A stretch of DNA of 64,000 nucleotides from assembly GCF_900129635.1 (NCBI RefSeq), contig NZ_FSRB01000004.1, positions 124,001-188,000 of the forward strand. Reading direction: 5' to 3'. The translations under genes and the position numbers were made by a program. Shown here piece after piece: positions 7,546-16,533 of the stretch. Under the pieces are notes generated by a model that made no database searches, was not told the DNA's origin, and saw only the letters and a list, made by a program, of their open reading frames with translations. Position 1 is the first letter of the stretch; each line of letters starts with the position of its first letter. The stretch is from Singulisphaera sp. GP187. GTDB taxonomy: Bacteria; Planctomycetota; Planctomycetia; Isosphaerales; Isosphaeraceae.

Positions 7546-8718
7546 ATGAAACTTAAACGCTTGCCCGAAGACTTTCAGGTTGAAGAATTGCCCGTGGTCG
7601 CGCAAGGCGAACCCCGAGGCCGATTCGTCTATTATCGACTGACCAAGCGTGGCTTGGGCACGCTTGAAGCGATCGAGGCGGTCAGCCGCCGCTGGAATAT
7701 CCCTGGCCGGCGGATCAGCTACGGGGGATTGAAGGACCGGCATGCGGTGACGGTCCAGTACCTCACGATCTTCGAGGGCCCCGAACGCCCGCTCCATGAG
7801 ACCAGCTTCGACCTCGAACCGGTCGGTCGGCTGCCCGAACCTTACGGCCCCAGCCACTTTCGTGGGAATCGCTTCGCCGTGGTGCTCCGCGACCTCTCGC
7901 CGCATTCGCTCGACCAGGCCCTCAAGGCCGTTTCGGAGATCCCGCGGGACGGTTTGCCCAACTATTTCGATGACCAGCGGTTCGGCTCGGTCGGCTTCGA
8001 CGGCGGCTTCATCGCGCAGGCCTGGCTGACCGGTGACCACGAGCGCGCCCTCCGACTGGCGATGGCCGAGCCCAATCCGTCGGACCGGCCCACCGCCAAG
8101 GCCGAAAAAGCGATTCTCCGCGAGACCTGGGGCAACTGGGTCGAAGCCAAGGGCCGGCTCGATCGGTCGAATGCCCGAAGCTTGGTCACCTACCTGGTGG
8201 ACCATCCCACCGACTTTCGAGGAGCGTTCGCTCGCCTTCGCCGTGAACTGCGATCGCTCTACTTCTCCGCGTTCCAAAGCCACCTCTGGAACCTGATCCT
8301 GGGACGCTGGATCGAGCGCAACACCCGTGAAGATCAGCGCGTGCCGATCGACTTCAAGGTCGCCACCCTGCCGATCCATCATGGGTTGGACCCGGTACAG
8401 GCCGAACTCCTGGGCCTCAGTCGGATCCCTCTGCCCGCCTCGCGTTCTCCCTTACCAGAGGGCCCGATGCGCGAAATCGCCGAGGAGGTCGTCGCGGAGT
8501 TCGGCTTGAGTTGGGAAAATCTCCGGGTGAAGCACCTCAAGGATGTCTTCTTCTCGAAGGGAACGCGACCCGCGCTGTTTTTCGCCGAGAACTTGGAGTA
8601 CTCCGGCGCGCCCGACGAGCTCGATCGCAGGAGGAAGAAACTGACGCTCTCGTTCGAGCTTCCGAAGGGGGCGTATGCCACACTCCTCGTCAAACGCGTG
8701 ACCGACGCGGCGAGTTGA
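7546..8718 (+). CDS. truD: tRNA pseudouridine(13) synthase TruD
   Basis: A 390-residue TruD-family enzyme that isomerises U13 of tRNA. The N-terminus KLKRLPEDFQVEE and the catalytic motif YGGLKDRHAVTVQY, with the conserved Asp of GLKDRHA, are diagnostic, as are GPSHFRGNRFAVVLRD and the NYFDDQRFGS motif. The TruD insertion domain lies between about residues 150 and 310. The length is normal. It stands between the Flp pilin gene and a repeat-bearing intergenic region. Confidence 0.95.
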   Translation: MKLKRLPEDFQVEELPVVAQGEPRGRFVYYRLTKRGLGTLEAIEAVSRRWNIPGRRISYGGLKDRHAVTVQYLTIFEGPERPLHETSFDLEPVGRLPEPYGPSHFRGNRFAVVLRDLSPHSLDQALKAVSEIPRDGLPNYFDDQRFGSVGFDGGFIAQAWLTGDHERALRLAMAEPNPSDRPTAKAEKAILRETWGNWVEAKGRLDRSNARSLVTYLVDHPTDFRGAFARLRRELRSLYFSAFQSHLWNLILGRWIERNTREDQRVPIDFKVATLPIHHGLDPVQAELLGLSRIPLPASRSPLPEGPMREIAEEVVAEFGLSWENLRVKHLKDVFFSKGTRPALFFAENLEYSGAPDELDRRRKKLTLSFELPKGAYATLLVKRVTDAAS

Positions 8719-9085
8719 CGAGCCCTTGTGATAGCAGCAAAGCCGCATGTTATCAGAATTGCGATGAATCGTCTGGTTGAACTTAGCCCCAAGGGGGCGG
8801 TCCAAGGTCGCCCAGAGCGACCAACAGGGTCGGATTTCTCGAGACTGCAGCAAGGATACCGGGATCTCGTTCCCACGCTCTGCGTGGGAACGAGTTTCTC
8901 CCGCGAATTTCGGCCTCCGGAGCAGTCAGACGGCCCGGCTTCCTTGCGACAGACTCGATTTCTCGGGGCGTTGCCCCAGGCTGTCTTGGGCCGCCCCGTG
9001 GGGGCTAAGCGCTTCTGTGTGCAATATTGTTCAGATTTGCTCGTAAAGATCCGATCCACGCCGCTCAGCAGCGGTACTCACCCAT
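8719..9085. other. intergenic region with palindromic repeat
   Basis: No convincing gene in these 367 bases. The stretch holds the palindrome listed at 8866-8894 and several G- and C-rich short inverted pieces (for example GCCCCAAGGGGGC near 8790). Its mixed composition suggests accumulated repeat debris. Confidence 0.5.
8866..8894. repeat. perfect 13-bp-arm palindrome
   Basis: CTCGTTCCCACGC and GCGTGGGAACGAG flank a TCT loop. The sequence resembles the 'CGTTCCCACGC' intergenic palindromes scattered in many environmental bacterial genomes. It could act as a bidirectional terminator between truD and the next gene; there is no T-run. Confidence 0.6.
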
Positions 9086-9838
9086 GTGAGAAAGTCGCCC
9101 ACCTTGAACCTCGACGTACTTTACGAAGACAACCATTGCCTAGTGGTGAACAAACCGGCGGGGTTGCTTGCCCAGGGAGACGTGACGGGCGATCTGAGCT
9201 TGGTCGACCTGGCGAGTTCTTACCTGAAGACGAAGTATCAGAAGCCGGGGAACGTTTACGTCGGCCTGGTGCATCGCCTCGATCGCCCGACCTCGGGCGT
9301 GGTGCTCCTGGCAAAGACGAGCAAGGCCGCCAGCCGGCTCTCGGCGCAGTTCCGCGCGGGGTCGGTGGAGAAGATCTACCACGCGGTGATCGATGGGTCG
9401 TGTCCCGAAGATTCGGGGGAGTGGAACGACACGCTCTGGAAGGATGAGGAGCGGAACGTCGTTCGGGTCGTGCCTCCGAACACACCGGGTGGTCAGGAGG
9501 CTCGGCTTGCCTTCCAGGTGCTCGGCCGGTTTCCCCGGACGACCCAACTCGAGCTCCGGCCGATTACGGGGAGGAGCCATCAGATTCGGGTGCAGCTCGC
9601 CGCCCGAGGCTGTCCGATCGTCGGTGACCGCAAGTATGGGGCGGTCAGTACCCTCAGGATGAGTGACGACCGCCCTCGGATCGCGCTCCACGCTCAAAAA
9701 CTCACGTTCACTCACCCGACGCGGGGGGAAGTGATTTCGATTGCCGCTCCGGTCCCGAGAGACTGGCCCGTGCCTGTGACCGAAGCGAGTCAAGCGACGA
9801 CCGGCTCCAGTACGCCAGAGGCACCCCCAACCCTGTGA
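9086..9838 (+). CDS. RluA-family RNA pseudouridine synthase
   Basis: A 250-residue enzyme without an S4 domain. Motifs in order: VLYEDNHCLVVNKPAGLLAQ, the catalytic HRLDRPTSGVVLLAK with the conserved Asp, KIYHAVIDG, RPITGRSHQIRVQLA and GCPIVGDRKYG. These define the RluA/RluC/RluD family, which modifies 23S rRNA or tRNA; which uridine cannot be told. The last 131 bp run convergently over the 3' end of the minus-strand lipoprotein gene, and the last roughly 20 residues (Thr/Ser/Pro-rich) look unconserved. Confidence 0.92.
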   Translation: MRKSPTLNLDVLYEDNHCLVVNKPAGLLAQGDVTGDLSLVDLASSYLKTKYQKPGNVYVGLVHRLDRPTSGVVLLAKTSKAASRLSAQFRAGSVEKIYHAVIDGSCPEDSGEWNDTLWKDEERNVVRVVPPNTPGGQEARLAFQVLGRFPRTTQLELRPITGRSHQIRVQLAARGCPIVGDRKYGAVSTLRMSDDRPRIALHAQKLTFTHPTRGEVISIAAPVPRDWPVPVTEASQATTGSSTPEAPPTL

Positions 9839-11333
9839 CCACCATGGCAGCGCAAGTTCGCCAAACGGTCGTGTCGTGCGGGCGTGAGTCGAGGGTCTTC
9901 TGAGATTCGTACGATTCCTGGGCGACCTCGGTGATCGTCTCCGCCGGGAGTGAGGTCGTCGCGGGTTGGGACGCGGCGATGGGGGCCGGTTGGGGTTCGG
10001 CCGCGGCCGACGGGGCCGACTTCAGAGCGTCGGTGGGAGCCAAAGCACTCGGGACAGTGGCAGGGGCGGGAGCGGGAGCGGGAGATTGCGTCGGCTTCAA
10101 ACCATTGAGGTAAGTATTCGTCGCCGCCCAGAATTCTTGGTCGCTGAGTCCGAGTTCGTCGGCCTCATGCTTGGCGACCTGGGCATCGACCCCATCGACG
10201 GTCAGCCGGCGGATGTACCAGAGCGCTCCGGAGCGAGTTCCATCCGTATCACAGAAATAAAGCGGACGAGCGTCGGACAAAGTCATTTCGAGATTGAAAC
10301 GGGCGACATGTTCCGCATCCATTTTCTTCAGACCAACCGGTAAAGCCACGTAGCGCATCCCTCGGTTCGCCACGTCCTCAATGAAGGACGGCTGAACCTG
10401 GCTCGTCTCGCGCAAGTCGAGAATCGTTTTGTATCCCTTCTCGGCGAGCCAATCGAGACCGGCGGTCGTCGGCAGGCTCCCCCCCGAGAGCTTGGGCTCA
10501 AGCGCGACGAATCGGCGAATGCCGGGAGCGACGCTCACCTCCGAGGTGGCCGGAGGTTCGGTCGTCGCCGGGGCGTCCGGTAGGGTAGCCGGCTTCACCG
10601 CGGCGGTTTCCGCGGCGGCGAGGGGAGCGGGTTCAGGCAGTTCGTTACGTGACTCGTCACGGGGAATCGAGAGCGGTGGCAAGTTGTCGAGCCAGCTCTC
10701 CGAGGCCGGGTCGGCCCCCCGGGCCGACCGTGAGGCCGGCTCAGGGGTCGAGACCACCGCTCGTGCGACGTTCTCTCCAAGAGAGTTGCGTGGGCGAGCC
10801 GCTTCATAGCTGGCTCGCCCCGCCGAAGATTTCGTTCCCGACGGGGTCACGCTTCCTGTCGAGGAATCAGGCGCGGCCGACGGGGGGCGTTCTTTTTCAA
10901 TGGGCGCCGGTGAGAGATCCAGCGGCGTGCTATCGACCGGAGGCGCCGGCAGGCTCGGCCCCCCCCCCGGGGCGACGACGGTCGGTGAACCGAACTCGAG
11001 TGGGGCTTCCCCCCCCATGCTCATGGGGGCACTCTCACCGCAGCAGCCTGCGCCGCCGCTGACGACGCTGGCCCCGATCGGGGTGCCGAGTCGGGCGCCT
11101 CGATTGAAGACCCGATCGCGAAGTCCCTTGAGATAATTGCAGGGACCGACACCACGGCAAGCACCGCCGCAAGGGCTGGAGCCGCAAGGTCCGAAGAATC
11201 CTGATTGGCAGCCTGTTTGAGCCAGTCCCGCCAAGGCAAGCAGGATCAGGCCCAGTGGTCGGAGCCGAAACAAACGCCGTGGCCCAGGGGCGCCCCGAGC
11301 GGAGCGACCGGTTCCAATCCATCGCATCGTCAT
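9708..11333 (-). CDS. lipoprotein with tyrosine-phosphatase-like domain
   Basis: About 541 residues from the chosen ATG at 11331-11333, which has GGGAGA about 9 nt upstream. A signal peptide ends in a lipobox LAQTGC, so the protein is probably lipid-anchored. A Cys/Gly-rich segment and a long Ser/Pro/Ala-rich linker follow. Next comes a dual-specificity-phosphatase-like domain (RRFVALEPKLSGGSLPTTAG, YKTILDLRE, then YFCDTDGTRSGALW) in which C-x5-R forms the P-loop, although the usual preceding His is Phe. After another Pro/Ala linker, a hydrophobic helix (WRTCAAMVVTGLGVPLAYW) lies near the C-terminus. Activity and substrate are unknown. It overlaps the RluA-type gene convergently. Confidence 0.75.
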   Translation of the reverse strand: MTMRWIGTGRSARGAPGPRRLFRLRPLGLILLALAGLAQTGCQSGFFGPCGSSPCGGACRGVGPCNYLKGLRDRVFNRGARLGTPIGASVVSGGAGCCGESAPMSMGGEAPLEFGSPTVVAPGGGPSLPAPPVDSTPLDLSPAPIEKERPPSAAPDSSTGSVTPSGTKSSAGRASYEAARPRNSLGENVARAVVSTPEPASRSARGADPASESWLDNLPPLSIPRDESRNELPEPAPLAAAETAAVKPATLPDAPATTEPPATSEVSVAPGIRRFVALEPKLSGGSLPTTAGLDWLAEKGYKTILDLRETSQVQPSFIEDVANRGMRYVALPVGLKKMDAEHVARFNLEMTLSDARPLYFCDTDGTRSGALWYIRRLTVDGVDAQVAKHEADELGLSDQEFWAATNTYLNGLKPTQSPAPAPAPATVPSALAPTDALKSAPSAAAEPQPAPIAASQPATTSLPAETITEVAQESYESQKTLDSRPHDTTVWRTCAAMVVTGLGVPLAYWSRSSLDSLRSQARASLSGPERQSKSLPPASGE

Positions 11334-11944
11334 CGCTTGTATCTCCCGTCTTCCGACACCCATTCGCACGTCACCGGGTCGTTCCCCAGATCGAACTCCG
11401 CGCCGATCCTGATGCAGGGCAGGACGCTCTGCGGTCGACAGAATGAATGGCGAGAAGTTCGTCTCTGTTGCCGGTGTGAAAGACGCCACGGGTCCGTCGC
11501 GTCGACCACGCCGAGGATTTGCCGACCATCAGGAGAGAGGAGCCGCGTCGCGACGCGAGATCGCTCGAGACAATGCACAGAGATGCGGCTCCGGGAGACG
11601 GTTGGCATCGGGACGCTCAATGGGTGTCAACTCTACAGGTACGCAACCGATCCCTGGACGAAGCGAGTCGAAAAAAAAGACGCTCGCCTTCCACGTCGTT
11701 CAGGCGGCACTCCGGCCGCGTCTTCGTTGCGACCGATGCATCCCGATCGGCGAAATCACCGACCGAAATCAAGGCCGCCTGGGTGCGGAGTCCGGGTGAC
11801 GACCAAGGGCTTGAGGATCGTCGATGAAACTTAGCCGACGTTCGAGTGGTTGCCAAAAATCCATGGCGATTTCTAGAATGATTTTGTGAGCGTTTACCGC
11901 GAATTCCGCAAAGTTTCCCCAACTTCCACAACTTCGGCGGCTCC
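11334..11944. other. no supported gene
   Basis: About 610 bases between divergent genes (lipoprotein leftwards, GT39-like protein rightwards). Open frames on both strands lack recognisable domains, signal peptides or good ribosome binding sites. Promoters for both neighbours should lie here, but no clear -35/-10 pair stands out. Confidence 0.5.
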
Positions 11945-13294
11945 ATGGCGAATTCCGATGCGAAAGTCCCCGCCTCGCAGCGACGGACCCGACCCGCTTG
12001 GCTGGGAGCGATCGTGATCGGGGCGGTGGCCACGGTGGCGTTCGCCTACGATTTGCCCTCAGAACCCTCATTCGTCGACGAATGGGCTTATCTTTCCCAG
12101 ACCTACTACGCCGACCTCTGGATCGAAGGCGCGACCAACCGCGCGGAGTGGCTCGAGTATCCCGCCTATGACCTCCCCCCGTTACCCAAGTATCTGTTCG
12201 GCCTCTCGCTCCGCGCCGGGGGATACCGCAGATCAGGGCGAGTCGATGCCCTGAAGTGGTATGCCGACACGCGGAGCCAGTTTGGCACCCCAGCCACCCT
12301 GTTGGTCGCGCGGTGGCCCACCGTTTTGATCGGTGCGCTCGGATGTGTCGCAGTCTATGGGCTGGGAACGATCGCCTTCGATCGCCGAGTCGGCGGGCTT
12401 GCGGCTCTGCTTCTGATGGTCAACCCGCTCTATCGAGTCCATGCGCGCCGGGCGATGTCCGACGTCATCGCCGAAAGCTTGATCGTGCTGACGGCCTGCG
12501 TCTTCCTCTGGGCCTGGCGGAGGTTGCTCAACGGCCGGCTCGGGCCATCCACCTGGCTGTTGGCGGGTGCGGCAGGCTTGGCGGGCGGCTTGGCCGCGCT
12601 GGCGAAACTCAATGGAGCGCTGGCGATGATCATCGTCGTCGCCTGGACTCTGCTGGCCCTGGTTCTGCCCCGGATCGCGTCCGCAAGAAAGGGGGCGGTC
12701 GTCGTGGCGGCCCTGGTTGCCGTCGGCGTCTCGATCGCGACCTTCATCGCGGGCAACCCGTTCCTGACCGCCCAACCGCGGGGCGCTTTGAACTCGCAGT
12801 TACAAGCGACCGCCCGATTGTCGCTCGGCCAACGCATGCGTTTTCTCGTCGACCATCGCATGGGAATTTCGCGCGGACAGATGGAGATCTTTCCCCATAA
12901 CGCCCTCCCGACCGCGTTCGACAAGATTGCGACGGTCTGCGTTCAGGGGTTCGGCCGGTTCGGGCCGTTCGGCCCCCATGAATCGAACTCGCGGATCCGC
13001 TATGATCCGAACCAGGACTGGGGGGCCCTGATCTGGCTCCCACTCGTTGTGCTCGGGGCCGTCCAATCCGCGGTTCGCGGGCGGGCTCAAACGAAGTCAG
13101 GAGATGCGCCTACCGCCTGGGCGATCCTGATCCAGACCGGGGTCGCCTTGCTCGTCGTGACAATGTACCTGCCACTCGCCTGGGATCGTTACTACCTCTC
13201 GCTCCAGCCCGGCTCAGCGCTGCTCGCGGCGGTGGCGGTTGTGGCGGTCGCCGATCGTCTCTTCAGTCGCCGTGCCGGCGCGGAAGGATCATAA
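11945..13294 (+). CDS. GT39/ArnT-like polytopic glycosyltransferase
   Basis: A 449-residue inner-membrane protein with roughly ten hydrophobic helices. Near the N-terminus, after the first helix, EPSFVDEWAYLSQTYY supplies the acidic D-E pair in the first periplasmic loop that is typical of the PMT/ArnT (GT-C) superfamily, where it positions the catalytic Asp. Later loops contain RVHARRAMSDV, also common in this group. Such enzymes transfer sugars from lipid-linked donors; donor and acceptor are unknown. The next gene, of similar architecture, starts 3 bp after its stop, so the two are almost certainly cotranscribed. Confidence 0.75.
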   Translation: MANSDAKVPASQRRTRPAWLGAIVIGAVATVAFAYDLPSEPSFVDEWAYLSQTYYADLWIEGATNRAEWLEYPAYDLPPLPKYLFGLSLRAGGYRRSGRVDALKWYADTRSQFGTPATLLVARWPTVLIGALGCVAVYGLGTIAFDRRVGGLAALLLMVNPLYRVHARRAMSDVIAESLIVLTACVFLWAWRRLLNGRLGPSTWLLAGAAGLAGGLAALAKLNGALAMIIVVAWTLLALVLPRIASARKGAVVVAALVAVGVSIATFIAGNPFLTAQPRGALNSQLQATARLSLGQRMRFLVDHRMGISRGQMEIFPHNALPTAFDKIATVCVQGFGRFGPFGPHESNSRIRYDPNQDWGALIWLPLVVLGAVQSAVRGRAQTKSGDAPTAWAILIQTGVALLVVTMYLPLAWDRYYLSLQPGSALLAAVAVVAVADRLFSRRAGAEGS

Positions 13295-13297
13295 GTC

Positions 13298-14803
13298 GTG
13301 GGTATGCTCCGTCGCCCCGAGACCTGGGTTTTTGTCATCCTGCTGGGGAGCTATGCCTTCTTCTGGCACGCCCGCGACTGGAATAGCGCCAGCCGTTTGA
13401 TGCTGACTTATTCAATCGTCGATCGGGGGACGGTCCTGCTCGATGGCCTGGATCAACAGACGGGGGACATCGCCAAGTTTCATGGTCGGTACTATTCCGA
13501 CAAGCTGCCCGGTTACTCACTGCTGGCGACCTTGCCGTACGCGGTGGCCAAGACGGTGCTGGGCCTTCCCCCACACCCGCGGAATGTCGCGGGCCTGGCC
13601 TATTGGCCGGCCGATTACTGGACGACCCTTGGCACCTCGGGGTTTCTCTCCGCGCTGAGTGGCGTCCTCCTGACGATTCTGGCCCGCGACCTCGGTTGCG
13701 GTCCACGCCGGTCGTTGCTGGTGGGCCTCGGATACGGCCTGGCGACCCCTGCCTACGCCTACGCGACGATGAGCCATGGCCATCAGGCCACCGCGTTCAG
13801 CTTGCTCGCCTCGTTCACGCTCCTCTGGCGGGAAAAGCAGGCCCGGCCCGCCGTGCGTGCCTTCCTGGCAGGGGTGATGGCGGCCTATGCGGCGGTCATC
13901 GAGATTCAGGTGGGGCCGGTTTCGGCGATCCTCGGGTTTTACTTGTTGGCCCAGGTTGTGACCGGCCAGCGAAAGGTGGCCAGGCTCGGTGAATTTGCGG
14001 TGGGGGCGAGCCTGCCGACGCTCGTGCTGCTGGGCTACAACTTTCTCGCCTTCGGTTCTCCCTGGGACATGGGCTATTTTCACCATGCCACCGATGCCTT
14101 CCAGAAGGTCCACTCGGCGGAGAATCCGCTTGGCCTGCGCGGGATCGCGGGGGCACGGATCATCCCCTTGCTCTGGGGCGGCTATCGTGGCCTCTTCTTT
14201 TACGCACCGATCCTCGGTTTGGCGATTCCCGGTTGGGTCGTGCTTGCGAACCGCCGGAAGTGGGGGGTAGCCGTCGTTTCGGCTGCCACCGTCCTCGCGA
14301 TCTTCCTGGTCAACCTGAGCTATCCGGAATGGACCGGGGGATGGTCCACGGGGCCGCGACTCCTCGTCCCGCTGATCCCGTTCGCCATGCTTCCGGTCGC
14401 CGCCTCGCTGGCCGCCGGGGGCCCGCTGACGACCTGGGTTGGCGTTGGACTGGCCCTGGCGGGAGGAGTCTTGATGCTCCTCTTTCAAGGAATCGGTGCG
14501 CATGTCCCGCAATTCATCGCGGATCCGTTGCTCGACGTCGTCCTGCCGCTCTGGAGCGGCTCGCCGCTCCCCGCTTGGTGGGTGAGCGGGCGATTTGCAC
14601 GGAATCTTGTGAGCCTGCTCATACCCGGTCCGTTGGCCCAGCTCCCCGAGCGTTGGCAAGGGCTCCAGTTCGTCCCGCTCGTGGCCGCGCAGCTCATCGT
14701 GATCGGCGCGGCGAGTCGGTGGATTCGTCGTGTCCCGAGGCCGCCGGTGCCGGGACCGGCGGATCAACAGCCAGGCTCAAACCTGGGTGTTGATCAGGAG
14801 TAA
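13298..14803 (+). CDS. polytopic membrane protein, GT39-like
   Basis: A 501-residue multi-pass protein (about 10-12 hydrophobic segments) following the previous gene by 3 bp. The start is GTG at 13298, or ATG at 13304. The loop DRGTVLLDGLDQQTGDIAKF followed by GRYYSDKLPGYS resembles the first periplasmic loop of bacterial GT-C/PMT-type transferases, with an acidic centre; MSHGHQATAFSLLASF lies in a middle helix. The most plausible role is a lipid-sugar-dependent glycosyltransferase acting with its neighbour. The final 27 bp overlap the convergent small membrane gene at 14777. Confidence 0.68.
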   Translation: MGMLRRPETWVFVILLGSYAFFWHARDWNSASRLMLTYSIVDRGTVLLDGLDQQTGDIAKFHGRYYSDKLPGYSLLATLPYAVAKTVLGLPPHPRNVAGLAYWPADYWTTLGTSGFLSALSGVLLTILARDLGCGPRRSLLVGLGYGLATPAYAYATMSHGHQATAFSLLASFTLLWREKQARPAVRAFLAGVMAAYAAVIEIQVGPVSAILGFYLLAQVVTGQRKVARLGEFAVGASLPTLVLLGYNFLAFGSPWDMGYFHHATDAFQKVHSAENPLGLRGIAGARIIPLLWGGYRGLFFYAPILGLAIPGWVVLANRRKWGVAVVSAATVLAIFLVNLSYPEWTGGWSTGPRLLVPLIPFAMLPVAASLAAGGPLTTWVGVGLALAGGVLMLLFQGIGAHVPQFIADPLLDVVLPLWSGSPLPAWWVSGRFARNLVSLLIPGPLAQLPERWQGLQFVPLVAAQLIVIGAASRWIRRVPRPPVPGPADQQPGSNLGVDQE

Positions 14804-14968
14804 GACGGCCGTCGTGAGCACGAGGATGCCCAGGATCCAGGTGCTGAGCCGGCCGGCGTGGAGCCAGATCAATCGCCAGTTTTCGTGTCGGGACGCGGAG
14901 TAGACCAAGCTAATGGCGACCACCAGCGGGAGCACAAACCAGTAGAGATGGATCATTCCGAAGATCAC
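14777..14968 (-). CDS. small two-helix membrane protein
   Basis: A 63-residue protein with two hydrophobic helices (IHLYWFVLPLVVAISLVYSA and STWILGILVLTTAVLLLI) separated by a short basic loop. Its ATG overlaps the stop of the upstream DUF6677 gene by 4 bp (14965-14968), strongly suggesting translational coupling and a shared role in the membrane. No family was recognised. Confidence 0.75.
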   Translation of the reverse strand: MIFGMIHLYWFVLPLVVAISLVYSASRHENWRLIWLHAGRLSTWILGILVLTTAVLLLINTQV

Positions 14969-15522
14969 GCCGAACCCTCCGCCTTGAGGCCTTCCAGCTT
15001 GACGTCGGCTGAGACGCTGTCGGCCAACTCCGCTTCATCAAGCTCGGCGTAGGCAGGTCCCTCGAAGGCGTCGTAGATGGCCAACACATTGAGCAGGCCG
15101 GCGACGGTCGTATAGATCGTACCGACTTCGATGAGCTTACCGTAGCGCTGCAGACCATTGATCACGTTCTGCGACGGTTCGGCCATGAATCCGCCCAGGA
15201 TCGGCTCGAGCCCGTAATATTGCAACGTGCTCTGCACGAGGGCGGGCAGGGCGGGCAGTCCGACAAAGAACTGTCCCACGTAGTGGAGGCAGAACTTATC
15301 GGGGTTGTGCATCGGGTTCACCCACCGCCAGTAGACGATCTTGCCGTCTCCGAGGGCAAACCCAAGAAAGTAAAGACTGAGAATGCAGAGGGCGTAAAGG
15401 AGACCCTTGGCCGTTCGGCCCTGGTAGAAGTGCCCCGACCCGGGGACAAGCCAGGCCAGGAACGCGGCCAGGTAACGATTACGGAGGGGGACTGGAGTTA
15501 TAGGCATGGGTTGCGAGATCAT
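14965..15522 (-). CDS. DUF6677 family membrane protein
   Basis: A 185-residue protein beginning with RNRYLAAFLAWLVPGSGHFYQGRTAKGLLY, which resembles the small-membrane-protein (TM2-like) helix pairs with a GxGHxYxG turn. More hydrophobic segments follow around residues 45-60, 90-115 and 135-150, with an acidic C-terminus. The planctomycete family DUF6677 has no known function. It is translationally coupled to the small membrane gene downstream. Confidence 0.75.
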   Translation of the reverse strand: MISQPMPITPVPLRNRYLAAFLAWLVPGSGHFYQGRTAKGLLYALCILSLYFLGFALGDGKIVYWRWVNPMHNPDKFCLHYVGQFFVGLPALPALVQSTLQYYGLEPILGGFMAEPSQNVINGLQRYGKLIEVGTIYTTVAGLLNVLAIYDAFEGPAYAELDEAELADSVSADVKLEGLKAEGSA

Positions 15523-15636
15523 CCCGGTCCCAGGTCCACCGCACGAGCCATCGCCCCGACGGCGAGGTGCCAGACGTACCCGTCGATCTTAACACGGCGG
15601 GGCAGCGCCCTTCCAGTCCGATCCGACTCAGACGCG

Positions 15637-16431
15637 TCAGGCACAGAACGCCGAGCGCCGGCATTCCGCGGAGACGCCTTCGACGACTTCGGGGGGAATA
15701 ATCTCGAGCCCGCGCATCGCACCGGCCATCAGCGCGAGCGAAGCGAGGCGGTCGAGGCTTCGGGGCACCCCTTCAGTCAAGGAGTGGAGCCGGTGCACCG
15801 CTCGAGGGGTGAAGATCGGCTCATCGCGGCCCGCTACGGCGAGCTTGGTCGTGATGTAGCGTTCACTCTCGGTCCGCATCAATGCAGGCAAGGCGATCGA
15901 CAACCCCCAAGGGTCCAGCGTTCGTTCGTCGTCCTCCGAACTGCGGAACACCTGAATCACGGAAAGACGAGCCGCCGGATGGGAGTCGGCATGCACGAGC
16001 CGATCGAGATCGAGGCGATCGGTCGGATCCGGCAAGTCCTGGCAATCATCGATCGCCAGAATGACTTGCAGCCGTTGCCATCGACAGAGCCGGAGCGCCT
16101 CGCCCAGCCGCTTCCAGGCCGCCCCTCGGCTGGCGCCGGCCGGGACAGGAGCACCAAGGGCCTCGGCGAGCTCGGAGAATAAGGAAACTCCATCCACGGG
16201 GCTCGAGATCCGCGCGATTCGACGCCCGGGGCCGCGGACCTCGCCGAGCGCCTGGGCGAGGACCCGAGACTTGCCCATTCCCTCCTTCTCTTGGAGGATG
16301 GCCAACTTGCGTCCCGACTCGATCGTCTCAACCAGGCGCGCAACCGCCTCTTGGTGCGCCTCGAGCGGGACGAAGGGCGAGGACCGCGCGTCGAACGGGT
16401 CTCGCGAGAGCTTCCAGTAACGCTTCCACAC
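15637..16431 (-). CDS. ExeA-like AAA ATPase
   Basis: A 264-residue protein of the ExeA/GspA-type AAA (AAA_22) group. MWKRYWKLSRDPFDARSSP is the typical start of these ATPases (YWxLxxxPF). The Walker A region reads QEKEGMGKSRVL, with Glu in place of the first Gly of GxxGxGKS. Walker B is VILAIDDCQDL. A sensor/arginine region and the helical lid end in ILxPEVVEG-like sequence (IIPPEVVEGV). ExeA proteins help assemble type II secretion or pilus machines, and planctomycetes carry many standalone copies; the partner here is unknown. It is divergent from rsmE. Confidence 0.82.
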   Translation of the reverse strand: MWKRYWKLSRDPFDARSSPFVPLEAHQEAVARLVETIESGRKLAILQEKEGMGKSRVLAQALGEVRGPGRRIARISSPVDGVSLFSELAEALGAPVPAGASRGAAWKRLGEALRLCRWQRLQVILAIDDCQDLPDPTDRLDLDRLVHADSHPAARLSVIQVFRSSEDDERTLDPWGLSIALPALMRTESERYITTKLAVAGRDEPIFTPRAVHRLHSLTEGVPRSLDRLASLALMAGAMRGLEIIPPEVVEGVSAECRRSAFCA

Positions 16432-16533
16432 GGGGCAGAGACCTCCTCAGTCAGCGCGGGCTTCGGCATCGCGTTCCCTTGCTACGATCGGTAAAATCGG
16501 CCTTTTCCTTTGGTTCGAACCCGATAAAAAAGG

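Noticed and set aside
7027..8382. 451-codon minus-strand open frame
   Set aside because: Exactly antisense to truD and most likely a product of high GC; no domain or signal, and the plus-strand gene has diagnostic motifs.
11443..11827. Several overlapping open frames of 80-120 codons
   Set aside because: Mutually overlapping in different frames, rich in Arg/Ser, no family or start signal.
13517..14767. 416-codon minus-strand open frame
   Set aside because: Antisense to the GT39-like membrane gene; composition rich in Arg/Gly/Asp/Glu typical of high-GC shadow frames.
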